Origin: Planctomycetota bacterium
GTDB lineage: Bacteria > Planctomycetota > UBA1135 > GCA-002686595
Reading direction: 5' to 3'
NCBI GenBank assembly: GCA_016872795.1
Contig: VGYZ01000005.1
Span: 18,731 to 82,730, forward strand
Length of the DNA: 64,000 nucleotides
Below are positions 18,028-26,849 of this stretch, piece by piece; position 1 is the stretch's first letter; each line of letters starts with the position of its first letter. The notes under the pieces were generated by a model. It saw nothing but the letters and a program-made list of their open reading frames with translations. It searched no databases and was not told the origin of the DNA. Both the position numbers and the translations under genes were made by a program.

Positions 18028-19344
18028 TCACTTGCCGAGGCAGAAACGCGCGAACAGGGCGTCGAGCACATCCTCGGGGCTGGTGTGGCCCGCGATCGCG
18101 TCCAGCGCGTCGAGGGCCGCGCGCAGGGACTCCGCCACGAGGTCGAGCGGCCCCTCCGCCTCGAGCAGCGCCCGGCCCTCCGCCACGCGCTGCCGCGAGC
18201 GCCGCAGAGCCTCCACATGCCGTTCCGAGAGCTCGCGGGCGCTGCCCGCGGCCGTGGGCCGGCTCGCGAGCGCGAGCTCGACCGCCAATGCCAGCTCTTC
18301 GAGCCCGCGTCTCTCGAGCGCGCTGGTCTGGATCCCCGGCCCCGGCTCGAGCGCGCGGTCGCACTTCGCGCGCACCAGCAGCTCGTCCGCGCTCTCGCGC
18401 GGCGCAGCCTCGCGCGCGTCGTACACGCGCAGCCGCAAATCCGCCGCGAGCCGCTCGTGCTCCCCCACGCGCTGTGCAACGCGGTCGGGGTGCTCCGGCT
18501 CGAGCGCCAAGAACTCCGCGCTCTCTCCCGCCGTGTCCACGAGCTCGCACTCGAGCGTCGGCAGGATCCACACGCCGCGCAGCGCATCGCGCGTCGTGCC
18601 CGCGCGCTCGCTGACGAGCGCCGCACCGCCGACAAGCGCGTTGAACAGCGCGCTCTTGCCCGCGTTCGGTCGCCCGACGAGCACCACGCGGGGCCGTTCC
18701 GTGCGCCGCGTGCGCTCGCGCTCCCAGCCCAGCGCGACCTCGAGTTCCTCCTCCACCGTTCGCGCGCGTTCACGCAGCTCCTCGAGCGGCACATGCCCGG
18801 TGTCCGCCTCGTCGAAGTCGAGACTCGCCTCGCACAAGACGCGCAGTTCGAAAAGGCGCGCGCGCAGCGACGCGAGTCGCTGCGAGAGCCCGCCGAACAG
18901 CAGCGCGGTTGCGGCCCGCCGCTCGGCCTCGTCCTGCGCCGCCACCAGCTCGAGCACACCCTCGGCTTGCGAGAGGTCGATGCGCCCGCTCTCGAACGCG
19001 CGCCGCGTGAATTCGCCGGGAGCCGCGAGCTCCGCTCCGAGTGCGACGAGGCGCGCGAGCGCGGCGGCGAGCAGCGGGGGCGAGCCGCAAAGATGCAGTT
19101 CGCACACATCCTCGCGCGTGAACGAGCGCGGCCCGGGCATCGCGAGCACGAGCACGGGCTGCGCGCCTTGGCCGTCGTGCAACCGCCCGCGCCACGCGCC
19201 GCGCGACGCGAGCGCGCCGCCCTCGTCAAAGCTCGCGCACGCGCGCACGAGCTCGAAGGCGCGCGGACCCGAGACGCGAATCACCCCGCGCGCGCCGGGC
19301 CCCGGCGGCGAGGCGATCGCCGCGATGGTGCTCCGGTGCGCCAT
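18028..19344 (-). CDS. mnmE: tRNA modification GTPase MnmE
   Basis: 438 residues. It has the N-terminal folate-binding domain (IAAIASPPGPGARGVIRVSG, GEFTRRAFESGRIDLSQAEG), a G domain (G1 GRPNAGKS, G2 GTTRD, G3 DTAG) and the C-terminal FCLGK with the family's catalytic Cys. With MnmG it puts carboxymethylaminomethyl groups on U34 of tRNAs. The G4 motif, normally NKxD, reads AKCD, so the Asn that reads guanine is missing; the G5 region TSALERRGL is present. Nucleotide specificity may be relaxed. The start is four bases after the yidC stop, the yidC-mnmE order common in bacteria. Confidence 0.95.
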   Translation of the reverse strand: MAHRSTIAAIASPPGPGARGVIRVSGPRAFELVRACASFDEGGALASRGAWRGRLHDGQGAQPVLVLAMPGPRSFTREDVCELHLCGSPPLLAAALARLVALGAELAAPGEFTRRAFESGRIDLSQAEGVLELVAAQDEAERRAATALLFGGLSQRLASLRARLFELRVLCEASLDFDEADTGHVPLEELRERARTVEEELEVALGWERERTRRTERPRVVLVGRPNAGKSALFNALVGGAALVSERAGTTRDALRGVWILPTLECELVDTAGESAEFLALEPEHPDRVAQRVGEHERLAADLRLRVYDAREAAPRESADELLVRAKCDRALEPGPGIQTSALERRGLEELALAVELALASRPTAAGSARELSERHVEALRRSRQRVAEGRALLEAEGPLDLVAESLRAALDALDAIAGHTSPEDVLDALFARFCLGK

Positions 19345-19348
19345 GGGG

Positions 19349-21316
19349 CTACTTGCGCTTGCCGCCCTTGCCGCGCGAGGCCTCGGCCGCGCGCTGCGCT
19401 TCTTCTGCTCGCGCCATCATCTTCTGCATCCACGACTTCTGCTCCTGCCCCGGAGGCGGGAGCGAGTCGTCGATCGGCCAGATCTTCTTCACCACCGTCA
19501 TCTCGAGAATGCCGAGGCCCGACTGCACGATCATGTAGAGCGAGAGGCCGGAGGCGTAGTTGTAGAGGAAGATGCCCATGATCGCGGGCATCCACATCAT
19601 CATGCGCTGCATCTTCGCCGCCTGCTCGTCGGTCGGGACCGGCATCAGCTTCTGTTGCCACACCCACAGCACGATCATCAGGATCGGCAGCAGGTTGAAA
19701 GTCTCGATCACGCCCACGAGCGGCAGGTGCGTGTCGAGGTTGAGCGGCAGCATCGCATCGGGCTTCGAGAGGTCCTCGATCCACAGCGCGAAGGGCGCGT
19801 GGCGAAGCTCGAACGCCGTGCGCAGACACGCGTAGAGCCCGAAGAACACGGGCATCTGGATGAACATCGGCAGACAGCCACCGAGCGGCGGCGTCAGCCC
19901 TTCGCGAGCGAACAGCTCCTGCTGCAGCTTGCGCGACTTCACCGGATCGCCCTCATGGCGCTTCTTGATCGCGTCGAGCTCCGGCTGGAAGCGCTTCATC
20001 TTCTTCTGGAAGCGCGCCATCGCCGTCTGCGAGCGACGGTTGATCGGATAGAGCAGCAGGCGCACCACGAGCGTCAGGAAGATGATCGCCATGCCCCAGT
20101 TGCCCACGATGGAGTGGAAGAAGCGCAGGATTCCGACCAGCACGGCGCCCAGCCCGGCCAGCGAGAACAGGCCGCAGAAGCTGCCGATGTCGCCGTCGAC
20201 GAGCGCCTTGAAATCGGCGTGCTCGGCATACATCACCTGCGTGTCCTTGGGGCCCGCGTACAGCGCGTAGGGATAGCTGCGCGTCTCGCCCTTCGGCGGC
20301 AGATCGAGCTCGACCACCACATCGGTGACCACGAACTTCCACTGCTCTTGCGCCTTCTCCAAATCGGCGCGGCCCGCGGCGTCGTCGTACATGCGCCGCC
20401 AGCGCGCGCTCGTCATCGACGCGCGCGCCTGGTCGTTGGCGCCGCGCATCAGCACGGCGAAGTAGTGGTTGTGCACGCCGGCGAAGGAGAGCTCGTCGAA
20501 CGGCACCTCGAAGGTGTTGGTGCGCTCGCGTCCCGCATCGTCGCGCGGCACGCTCTGGGAGACCGGCAGCATCGCGCGCCGCGGCAGGTCTTCGCTGGTG
20601 CGACCGGCGGCAATCGCCTGCGGATCGATGTAGAACTTGTCCGTCGAGTCCTGCGGAAGGATTTCCGCGGGCGTGAACGCGTAGCCAAGACGCCGCGCGC
20701 CCTCGAGCGACTGGTTCTCGATCGCCAGCTCGACATCGATGCGATACATGCCCGGGTTGAAGCGCACGCGCTTGACCCAGCGCACGCCGCTGCCCTGCGC
20801 TAGGTCGAACTCGACACCGTGCTCGATCTCGCGCATGCTCCACAGCGCCTGATCGAGCGGCTCGCGCTCGAGATCGCGGCTCGACGGCTCGCTCTTCCAC
20901 GCGAGCGATCCCGTGAGGCTGCCGCCGGAAAGCTTCGAGTCGAGCAGAGTCACCCAGTGGGCGGCATCGGCACGCGCGGCCTCGTCGAGCCTAATCTGGT
21001 CGTAGAAGTTCGCGAGCTTGAGCTCGGTGAGGCGCGCGCCGCGGTTCGAGAATGTCGCGCGGTAGCTGCCTTGGGTGCCGGGCGTGCCGAACACGAGCGA
21101 CAGCGTGCGCTCGCTCTCCTCGCCCACCTTCTCGCCGAGCACCGGCCGGTCATCGACAGGCTTGGGCTGCGTGGTTTCGTTCGCGCGCGCTGCATCGAAG
21201 GGAGCCTCGATTCCGAGCGGCGGGCGTGGCGACTCCGGCGGCTTGGGGGCGAAAAACTGCCACACGACCAGCACGACGGTCGAGAGCAAGAGGGCGGTGA
21301 GCAGGCGCTTTTCCAA
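19349..21316 (-). CDS. yidC: Membrane protein insertase YidC
   Basis: 655 residues. The first 25 residues form a membrane anchor (RLLTALLLSTVVLVVWQFF), then a large periplasmic beta domain typical of Gram-negative YidC, then the insertase core with the helical hairpin (MARFQKKMKRFQPELDAIKK), GGCLPMFIQMPVFFGLYACL and further membrane segments, and a basic tail GKGGKRK. YidC inserts membrane proteins alone or with SecYEG; the periplasmic domain implies a diderm cell. The start codon is TTG (TTG GAA AAG CGC), which places the anchor at the N terminus. It lies between a phosphoesterase and mnmE on one strand. Confidence 0.97.
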   Translation of the reverse strand: MEKRLLTALLLSTVVLVVWQFFAPKPPESPRPPLGIEAPFDAARANETTQPKPVDDRPVLGEKVGEESERTLSLVFGTPGTQGSYRATFSNRGARLTELKLANFYDQIRLDEAARADAAHWVTLLDSKLSGGSLTGSLAWKSEPSSRDLEREPLDQALWSMREIEHGVEFDLAQGSGVRWVKRVRFNPGMYRIDVELAIENQSLEGARRLGYAFTPAEILPQDSTDKFYIDPQAIAAGRTSEDLPRRAMLPVSQSVPRDDAGRERTNTFEVPFDELSFAGVHNHYFAVLMRGANDQARASMTSARWRRMYDDAAGRADLEKAQEQWKFVVTDVVVELDLPPKGETRSYPYALYAGPKDTQVMYAEHADFKALVDGDIGSFCGLFSLAGLGAVLVGILRFFHSIVGNWGMAIIFLTLVVRLLLYPINRRSQTAMARFQKKMKRFQPELDAIKKRHEGDPVKSRKLQQELFAREGLTPPLGGCLPMFIQMPVFFGLYACLRTAFELRHAPFALWIEDLSKPDAMLPLNLDTHLPLVGVIETFNLLPILMIVLWVWQQKLMPVPTDEQAAKMQRMMMWMPAIMGIFLYNYASGLSLYMIVQSGLGILEMTVVKKIWPIDDSLPPPGQEQKSWMQKMMARAEEAQRAAEASRGKGGKRK

Positions 21317-21368
21317 GATGAGCTCGCGGGGATTCCGAGGGGAGGAAGCAGTTCGAGACGCAGGCGCG

Positions 21369-22187
21369 CTACTGGCCCAGCGCGAGGCGATCGGCGAGGT
21401 GCACGGGCAGCTTTGGCACGGCGCGGATGTGCTCCTGCGCCGTGGCGATGTCGTACTCCAGCCGCACGAAGTTCAGGTCGTGGCCGTCGAACAGCGCGTA
21501 GGAGAGCCGCCGGTCGCCGTCGCGCGGCTGACCGACCGATCCGATGTTGACGATCGCGCGACAGCGCGCGAGGTTGCCGAGCTCGTAGGGACCTTCGGTC
21601 CCGCGCGGTCGGTAGTAGCGTGTGTCCTCGTAGAAGACGCCCGGCACATGGCTGTGGCCGACGAAGCACACACCGCAGCGGCCGTCGGGATCGAGCGCGC
21701 GCATGCGCTCGAAGTTGGCCTGCATCTTGGCCCCGTCGCGCGCGTCGCGCGGCAGGAGGTACTCGCGCACCGGATCGCGCGGGCTGCCGTGGGCGTACAT
21801 GGCGCCTTCCTCGATCACGAGCGGCTCGAGCCCACCGAGGAAGTCCCAGTATTCGAGCGCCCGCTCCCCGCTCGTTCCGCCGGCGTTGATCTGGTCGCGC
21901 GTCCAGTCGATCGCGCGCCGCGCGCTGGGATTGAAGTCCTCGCCCGAGGAGAGCACCGCGGCCTCGTGGTTGCCCTGCAGGCACAGCCCGCGCGGCGCAC
22001 CCTCGCGCGGCGCGCAGGCCTCGATCACGAGATCGAGGCACTCGGTCGGCCGCGCGCCATAGCCGATCACATCCCCGAGGCACACGAAGCGCGCCGCCCC
22101 CCGCTCGCGCGCATCCCGCATCGCGAGAGTGAGCGCCGGCAGGTTGCCGTGCAGGTCCGAGATGAGGGCAGTCAGCGGGTATGTCAC
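21369..22187 (-). CDS. Calcineurin-like metallophosphoesterase
   Basis: 272 residues with every metal motif of the superfamily: SDLHGN near the N terminus, CLGDVIGYG, LQGNHEAAV, YAHGSP and VGHSHVPG. The pattern fits the group of small bacterial phosphodiesterases related to diadenosine tetraphosphatase and YfcE. The substrate cannot be inferred. Start is a GTG (MTYPLTALISDLHG), which places the first metal motif at residue 10. No signal peptide, so cytosolic. It follows the wecA-like gene after a strong hairpin and precedes yidC by 52 bases. Confidence 0.9.
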   Translation of the reverse strand: MTYPLTALISDLHGNLPALTLAMRDARERGAARFVCLGDVIGYGARPTECLDLVIEACAPREGAPRGLCLQGNHEAAVLSSGEDFNPSARRAIDWTRDQINAGGTSGERALEYWDFLGGLEPLVIEEGAMYAHGSPRDPVREYLLPRDARDGAKMQANFERMRALDPDGRCGVCFVGHSHVPGVFYEDTRYYRPRGTEGPYELGNLARCRAIVNIGSVGQPRDGDRRLSYALFDGHDLNFVRLEYDIATAQEHIRAVPKLPVHLADRLALGQ

Positions 22188-22225
22188 GGGGCGCGGGTTC
22201 CCAAGGGTCGGACGAGGCCGCGGCG

Positions 22226-22245
22226 CCCGCCCCGACAGGGGCGGG
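22226..22245 (-). terminator. GC hairpin between wecA-like gene and phosphoesterase
   Basis: CCCGCCCC (22226-22233) and GGGGCGGG (22238-22245) form a perfect 8-base stem with a 4-base loop. It lies in the 91-base gap between two genes on the minus strand. There is no T-run downstream, so it may be an attenuator or mRNA-stability element rather than a strong terminator. Confidence 0.45.
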
Positions 22246-22278
22246 GATTATCAGCCCCACCCCCCACCCGGGCAAGCT

Positions 22279-23295
22279 CTAGACCGGCTCGTCGACGGTC
22301 GCGACGGTGCCACGCGCGGCCGGGAGCTGCGCGGGGCGCGCTTCGGCTGGCGCGGGCGCACAGCGCAGCGCGAGGACGAACGCGAGGGCGACAAGGGGCG
22401 TGCCGAGCCAGCCCAGGAAAATCGCGGGCAGGGAGGTGGCGAGGAGCACCAGCGCGACGCTCGCGGGCGCGAGGCCGCGCGCTTGCAGCCGGTGAGCCAG
22501 ATGGCGGCGATCGCCCCGCCACGGCGCGAGCCCGAGGCGCGCTCGGACGAGCACCAGTCGGCCGAGGTCGAGCGCGGGCAGCAGGAGTGCGGGCCAAGCG
22601 GCGGGCACGAGCAGGAACATCAGTCCGAGCGCGTGGCTGCCGGCATCTCCGAGGATCGCGCGCGGCGCGCGACCGCGGCGCGCGAGGTTGAAGGGCAGGA
22701 ACGCTGCGAGCGCCGCGGCGAAGAAGGGCGCGCAGCCGAGCATGGACGCGCAGCCCAGGCCGCTCGCCGCGCCGTCGGCGTTGTCGAAGGTGTTGATCCA
22801 GTTGAGCGCGACGCAGGCCGCGAGCACGGCGAGCGCGAGCACGAGCCACGCGCGCGGATCGTGCGGCGCGGCCATCACCACGGGGAGCGCGAGCACCACG
22901 CCGACAGCGGCCTGCCCCGCGAGCTTCTGCGCCGGACGCAGCCCGTCCTCGAGCAGGTCGTCGAGCGTGCCGACCGCGAAGGCGAGCAGCAGCGCTCCGA
23001 GCGGCCACAGCGTGACCTCGCGCCCGAGCGCGGCGGACACGAGCTCGCGCAGCTCGCGACCGGGCACGAAGCCTGCGCGCGCGCGCCCGAGAAACTCCAT
23101 CGCGACCCAGCCCGCGAGCACGCCGGCGAGCACGATCGCGCCACCGCACAGGGGCAGCGATGCGGAGGCGCGCTTGCGCTCGCTCGCACCGCCGTCGACC
23201 CAGCCCGCGCGGCGCGCCAACGGAACGAGCGCCAGCGCCGCGAGCATGCTGGCGCCCAGCGCCACCAGCGTCGGAACGGCCGTCGTCGCGTCCAT
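22279..23295 (-). CDS. WecA/TagO/MraY-family polyprenyl-phosphate sugar-1-phosphate transferase
   Basis: 338 residues, about ten hydrophobic helices. The family motifs are clear: GTLDDLLEDG (Mg-binding Asp pair), NWINTFDNADGAASG (catalytic Asn/Asp), LGDAGSHALG and RGDRRHLAHRL, which corresponds to the His-rich loop that distinguishes the WecA type from MraY. It should transfer a HexNAc-1-phosphate from a UDP-sugar to undecaprenyl phosphate at the inner membrane, starting a polysaccharide or lipid-linked glycan. Start at ATG 23295 places the first helix at residues 5-25. Six bases separate it from nadD upstream. The sugar is unknown. Confidence 0.9.
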   Translation of the reverse strand: MDATTAVPTLVALGASMLAALALVPLARRAGWVDGGASERKRASASLPLCGGAIVLAGVLAGWVAMEFLGRARAGFVPGRELRELVSAALGREVTLWPLGALLLAFAVGTLDDLLEDGLRPAQKLAGQAAVGVVLALPVVMAAPHDPRAWLVLALAVLAACVALNWINTFDNADGAASGLGCASMLGCAPFFAAALAAFLPFNLARRGRAPRAILGDAGSHALGLMFLLVPAAWPALLLPALDLGRLVLVRARLGLAPWRGDRRHLAHRLQARGLAPASVALVLLATSLPAIFLGWLGTPLVALAFVLALRCAPAPAEARPAQLPAARGTVATVDEPV

Positions 23296-23300
23296 CTCCC

Positions 23301-23969
23301 CTACTCGCCCCCGCCCCCGTAGACGCCCTGGGAGCGGATGTATTCCAGCACCGCGGCCGGCAGGGCCTCGACCGGCCACTCGCCGCGCTCGAGCCGCGCG
23401 CGCACCTGCGTCGAGGACTCGGGCGAAGCGGGCGCGCGCACGAATCCGCTCTCGAGCCGTGCGAAGGCCTGCGGCGAGAGCGTGGCGCGCAGATGCGCCA
23501 GCACGGCTTCGTCGCCGCCGTCGCGCCACACCACGACCGGTTGCGCGAGGGACAACACTTCACCGACGCGATGCCAGCGCTCGAGCCCGCGCAAGTTGTC
23601 CCAGCCGAGCACCAGGAACAGCTCGCAATCGGGGCGCAGTCCGGCGCGCGCGGGCAGCTCGCGCAGGGTGTCGAAGGTGTAGGAGGGGCCGCTGCGTTCG
23701 AACTCGAGCGTCGAGATCCATGCGCGCTCGTCACCGGCGAGCGCGAGCTCGAGCATGGCGAGCCGATCCGCCTCGCTGGCGAGTCGCTTGAGCGGCTTGT
23801 GCGGCGGACGCGCGGCCGGAACCCACAGGAGGCCGTCGAGCCCGAGCCGCTCGCGCGCGACGCGCGCCACATGCAGGTGCCCGTTGTGAACAGGATCGAA
23901 CGAGCCGCCGTAGATGCCGACGCGCGCGAGGTGCGCGAGCGAGCGGGCCTCTCGGCGGGACTCGACCAC
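23301..23969 (-). CDS. nadD: Nicotinate-nucleotide adenylyltransferase NadD
   Basis: 222 residues. The nucleotidyl-transferase signature GGSFDPVHNGHL (HxGH type) lies near residue 22, WVPAARPPHKP follows, and SSTQVRARL is the C-terminal SSTxxR nucleotide-binding motif. It makes deamido-NAD from nicotinate mononucleotide and ATP in the cytosol. The start is a GTG with about 15 residues before the fold; an internal start closer to VGIYGG is possible. It is four bases after hisS on the same strand. Confidence 0.95.
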   Translation of the reverse strand: MVESRREARSLAHLARVGIYGGSFDPVHNGHLHVARVARERLGLDGLLWVPAARPPHKPLKRLASEADRLAMLELALAGDERAWISTLEFERSGPSYTFDTLRELPARAGLRPDCELFLVLGWDNLRGLERWHRVGEVLSLAQPVVVWRDGGDEAVLAHLRATLSPQAFARLESGFVRAPASPESSTQVRARLERGEWPVEALPAAVLEYIRSQGVYGGGGE

Positions 23970-23973
23970 GCGC

Positions 23974-25239
23974 CTAGCGCCCGAGCAGCGCGCGCGCGCG
24001 CGCCGCGAGTTCGGCCTGTGGCACGAGTTCTTGCGTGCCGTTGCGCATGTCCTTCAGCTGTGCAGTGCCCGCCGCCTGCTCGGCGCCGCCGAGCACCACG
24101 ACGAGCGGGTGCCCGCCGGAATTCGCCGCCTTGAACTGCGACTTCACGCTGCGCGCTTCAACATCGTAGATCGCCGACAGCCCGCCCGCGCGCAGCGCCT
24201 GCGCCAGCGCGAGCAGGGGAGCCTCGAGCCCGGCGCCCGCGGCGACCACATACACATCGATCGGCGCGGGAGCGACGGCCTGCGCGAGCCCGAGCTCCTG
24301 CATCAGGATCAGCGTGCCGGTGAAACCGATGGCGAAGCCGATCGCGGGCAGGTCGCTGCCGCCGAGGTCGCGCAGGAGGTGGTCGTAGCGACCGCCGCCG
24401 CACATCGCGCTGCGCGCGCCGAAGCGCGGGTAGTGCAGCTCGAAGATCGTGCGCGTGTAGTAGTCGAGGCCGCGCACGATGCCCGTGTCGACCTCGGACT
24501 TGCGGCCGAGCGCGACGAGGCTCGAGCGCACGGCGTCGAAGTGCGCGCGGTTGGCGTCGGTGAGAAAATCGACCAGCACCGGGGCCCGCTTGTTGAGCTC
24601 CACGCAGGCCGGAGTCTTGCAGTCGAGCACGCGCAGCACGTTGCGCCCGAAGCGCGAGCGGCACAGCTCGCAGCGCTCGCCGAGCTCTCTCGCCACGCAG
24701 GTCTTGACCGCCTCGCGGAAGCGCTCGCGGTCCTCGCCGTCGCCCATCGAGTTGACGCGCACCTCGATGCCGCCGATGCCGAGCGCCTCGAAGAAGCTCG
24801 CGGCCATGTGGATGCACTCCGCGTCGAGGCGCGGGTCGAGGCTCCCGAGGCACTCGACATCGAACTGCGTGAACTGGCGCTCGCGGCCCTTGGTCGGGCG
24901 CTCGCCGCGGAACATGGGCCCGATGGTGAAGAGCCGCTGCAGGGGTGCGTTCTTGTCGAAGCCCGCCTCGAGGTAGGCCCGGGCGATGCCGGCCGTGGCC
25001 TCGGGGCGCAGGGTGAGGTGGGCGTCCCCCTTCTGCAGCGAGAACATCTCCTTCTCGACGATGTCGGTAACCTCGCCCACGGAGCGGATAAAGAGGGCCG
25101 TCTCCTCCACCAAGGGCGGCCGGATCTCCCGGAAGCCATGGGCGCGAGCGAGGCGCCGGGCCTCGTGCTCCAGCCGCTCCCACAGAGGGATCTCGGCCGG
25201 GAGGACATCGCGCATGCCGCGCACGGCTTGGTACTGCAT
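23974..25239 (-). CDS. hisS: Histidyl-tRNA synthetase
   Basis: 421 residues, the normal size. Class II motifs are present: motif 2 GPMFRGERPTKGRERQFTQF, motif 3 AIGFAIGFTGTLI, and the histidine-specific GLDYYTRTIFE and CGGGRYDHLLRDLGG. A Cys set in RCELCRSRFGRNVLRVLDCK fits the insertion seen in several bacterial HisRS. The C-terminal anticodon-binding domain is complete. Start at ATG 25239 (MQYQAVRGMRD) matches the family; the frame is open upstream but without similarity. It is first in the long minus-strand run, so its promoter should be in the 207-base gap shared with the divergent lipoprotein gene. Confidence 0.97.
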   Translation of the reverse strand: MQYQAVRGMRDVLPAEIPLWERLEHEARRLARAHGFREIRPPLVEETALFIRSVGEVTDIVEKEMFSLQKGDAHLTLRPEATAGIARAYLEAGFDKNAPLQRLFTIGPMFRGERPTKGRERQFTQFDVECLGSLDPRLDAECIHMAASFFEALGIGGIEVRVNSMGDGEDRERFREAVKTCVARELGERCELCRSRFGRNVLRVLDCKTPACVELNKRAPVLVDFLTDANRAHFDAVRSSLVALGRKSEVDTGIVRGLDYYTRTIFELHYPRFGARSAMCGGGRYDHLLRDLGGSDLPAIGFAIGFTGTLILMQELGLAQAVAPAPIDVYVVAAGAGLEAPLLALAQALRAGGLSAIYDVEARSVKSQFKAANSGGHPLVVVLGGAEQAAGTAQLKDMRNGTQELVPQAELAARARALLGR

Positions 25240-25446
25240 CTTTGGCTTCTGGAATGTGGCTCTGGCCCGCTCGCAGCCCCTCATCCGGGGGCTCCCGACC
25301 GTCCGGCGAGGACCCTTCGGGGGTCTCAACTTGACGGGCGGGAGCGGCCCTGTCCATACTGCGCTGCCTCGGAAGGTCCCCTCGGCCGACCGGGCCCCCA
25401 TTGAAGGCGCCTGCGAAGGCGACCTCGACCCCCACCTGACCGCCCC

Positions 25447-25758
25447 ATGAAGCGTCTGTCCCTCGGCGCCCTCGCGCTCCTCGGCATCTTCGGTGCCAGC
25501 TGCTCGTCCCCCGCTTACGAGAACAACCACTGGCACCTGAACAGCGTGCCGGCGCGGATGAGCTACCAGTTCGCCGGGTACATCCAGAGCACGGACGGTC
25601 CGTACCTCCAGAAGCTCGGCGCCGACATGAGCAGCATCGGCACGACCCTGCGCCGTCACCTGCTCAACGCCAACGAGGGCAACCCGCTCCTGCCGCAGGC
25701 GCCGCTCAAGCCCTACCGCCCCGAGCCGCCCAAGGTCGAGTTCAAGATCGGCGAGTGA
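25447..25758 (+). CDS. Small lipoprotein, unknown function
   Basis: 103 residues. The N terminus (MKRLSLGALALLGIFGASC) is a textbook lipoprotein signal with the lipidated Cys at 19. The mature part is about 85 residues, rich in Tyr, Asn and Pro, with a Pro-rich C terminus (QAPLKPYRPEPPKVEFKIGE). I recognise no domain. It is transcribed away from hisS. Codon use is like its neighbours. Confidence 0.75.
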   Translation: MKRLSLGALALLGIFGASCSSPAYENNHWHLNSVPARMSYQFAGYIQSTDGPYLQKLGADMSSIGTTLRRHLLNANEGNPLLPQAPLKPYRPEPPKVEFKIGE

Positions 25759-25786
25759 TCTCCTCGCGGTCGAGCCCGGCTCAGAG

Positions 25787-25812
25787 GGGCTCGGCTTGGC
25801 CAAGCCAAGCCC
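25787..25812. terminator. Bidirectional terminator hairpin
   Basis: A 26-base near-perfect inverted repeat: GGGCTCGGCTTGG (25787-25799) pairs with CCAAGCCAAGCCC (25800-25812) apart from one C/A mismatch. It lies exactly between the stop of the small lipoprotein and the stop of miaA on the other strand, so it can serve both. No T-run. Confidence 0.65.
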
Positions 25813-25813
25813 G

Positions 25814-26740
25814 CTAGGCCCAATCGAACCAACGCAGGACCTCGTCGACACGCTCGGCGAGGTCCTGCGGCGTTTCCGGGGTTGCCACCACGCGCGCCTC
25901 GCGAAACTTCCGGAACCATGTGCGCTGGCGGCGCGCGAACTGGCGCGTGGCGAGCGCGATCTGCTCCGCGGCCTCGGGGCGCGAGAGGCGTCCGTCGTGC
26001 AGGTCGAGCGCGACCGCGTAGCCGAGCGCCTGAGACGCCGTCGCGCTGAAGCCTCCGCCCGCGCGCACGGCCGCTGCTTCGGCCGCCCAGCCCGCGTCGA
26101 GCATCGCGCCCGTGCGCTCGACGATGCGCTGCTCGAGCCGCGCGGGCTCGGGCGCGAGCTCGACCACGCGCCGCGGTCGCTCGCTCGCGCCCGAGCCGTC
26201 CCAGCCCCACTCGCGCTGCCAGTCGCTCAAGGGCCGACCACTTTGGTGCCAGACCTCGAGCGCGCGCACGACGCGCTTGCGGTCGTTGGCGTGGATGCGA
26301 GCGGCGGCGGCGAGATCGACGCGCGCGAGCTCCGCATGCAAGGCCGCGGCACCTTCGAGCTCGTAGCGTCGCTCGAGGCTCGCGCGCAGGGCGGGATCGA
26401 CATCGGGTCCCTCGAACAGGCCGTGCACCAGCGCCTTGTAGTAGAACGCCGTGCCACCGACGAGCAGCGCGCGCCGACCGCGGGCGGCGATGTCCGCGAG
26501 CGCCGCCTCCGTCGCTGCGAGCCAGTGTTGGATCGTGTACACCTCGCTCGGCGCGGCGAGGTCGAGCCCGTGGTGCCGCACGCGCGCGCGCTCGGGTGCA
26601 GTCGGCTTGGCAGTGCCGATGTCCATGCCCCGGTACACGAGCATCGAGTCCATCGACACGACCTCGGCCCCGGCCCGCTCCGCGAGCTCGAGCGAGAGCG
26701 CGCTCTTGCCGCTCGCCGTCACGCCGAGCAGCACGCGCAA
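25814..26740 (-). CDS. miaA: tRNA dimethylallyltransferase MiaA
   Basis: About 308 residues. It has the P-loop GVTASGKSALSLELAERAGA, SMDSMLVYRGMDIGTAKP, the LVGGTAFYYKALVHGL block, HANDRKRVVRALEVWHQSGRP and ATRQFARRQRTWFRK, all diagnostic. It adds dimethylallyl to A37 of tRNAs reading U-starting codons. I chose the TTG at 26740 (MRVLLGVTASGKS) because GGAGGG lies about 11 bases before it and the family starts just before the P-loop; the frame is open further upstream. It is convergent with the small lipoprotein. Confidence 0.93.
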   Translation of the reverse strand: MRVLLGVTASGKSALSLELAERAGAEVVSMDSMLVYRGMDIGTAKPTAPERARVRHHGLDLAAPSEVYTIQHWLAATEAALADIAARGRRALLVGGTAFYYKALVHGLFEGPDVDPALRASLERRYELEGAAALHAELARVDLAAAARIHANDRKRVVRALEVWHQSGRPLSDWQREWGWDGSGASERPRRVVELAPEPARLEQRIVERTGAMLDAGWAAEAAAVRAGGGFSATASQALGYAVALDLHDGRLSRPEAAEQIALATRQFARRQRTWFRKFREARVVATPETPQDLAERVDEVLRWFDWA

Positions 26741-26849
26741 TTCCTGCTTTCCCTCCAACGCGGCGGGATCTTCGCATGTACAGGCCGTCCGAGCAGCACC
26801 GCAACGCCCGCCGCGCAAGGTGATTGCTACGCTCTCCCCCCACGCCACC

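Noticed and set aside
17315..20803. 1162-codon plus-strand frame
   Set aside because: Shadow of nrdR, mnmE and yidC on the opposite strand.
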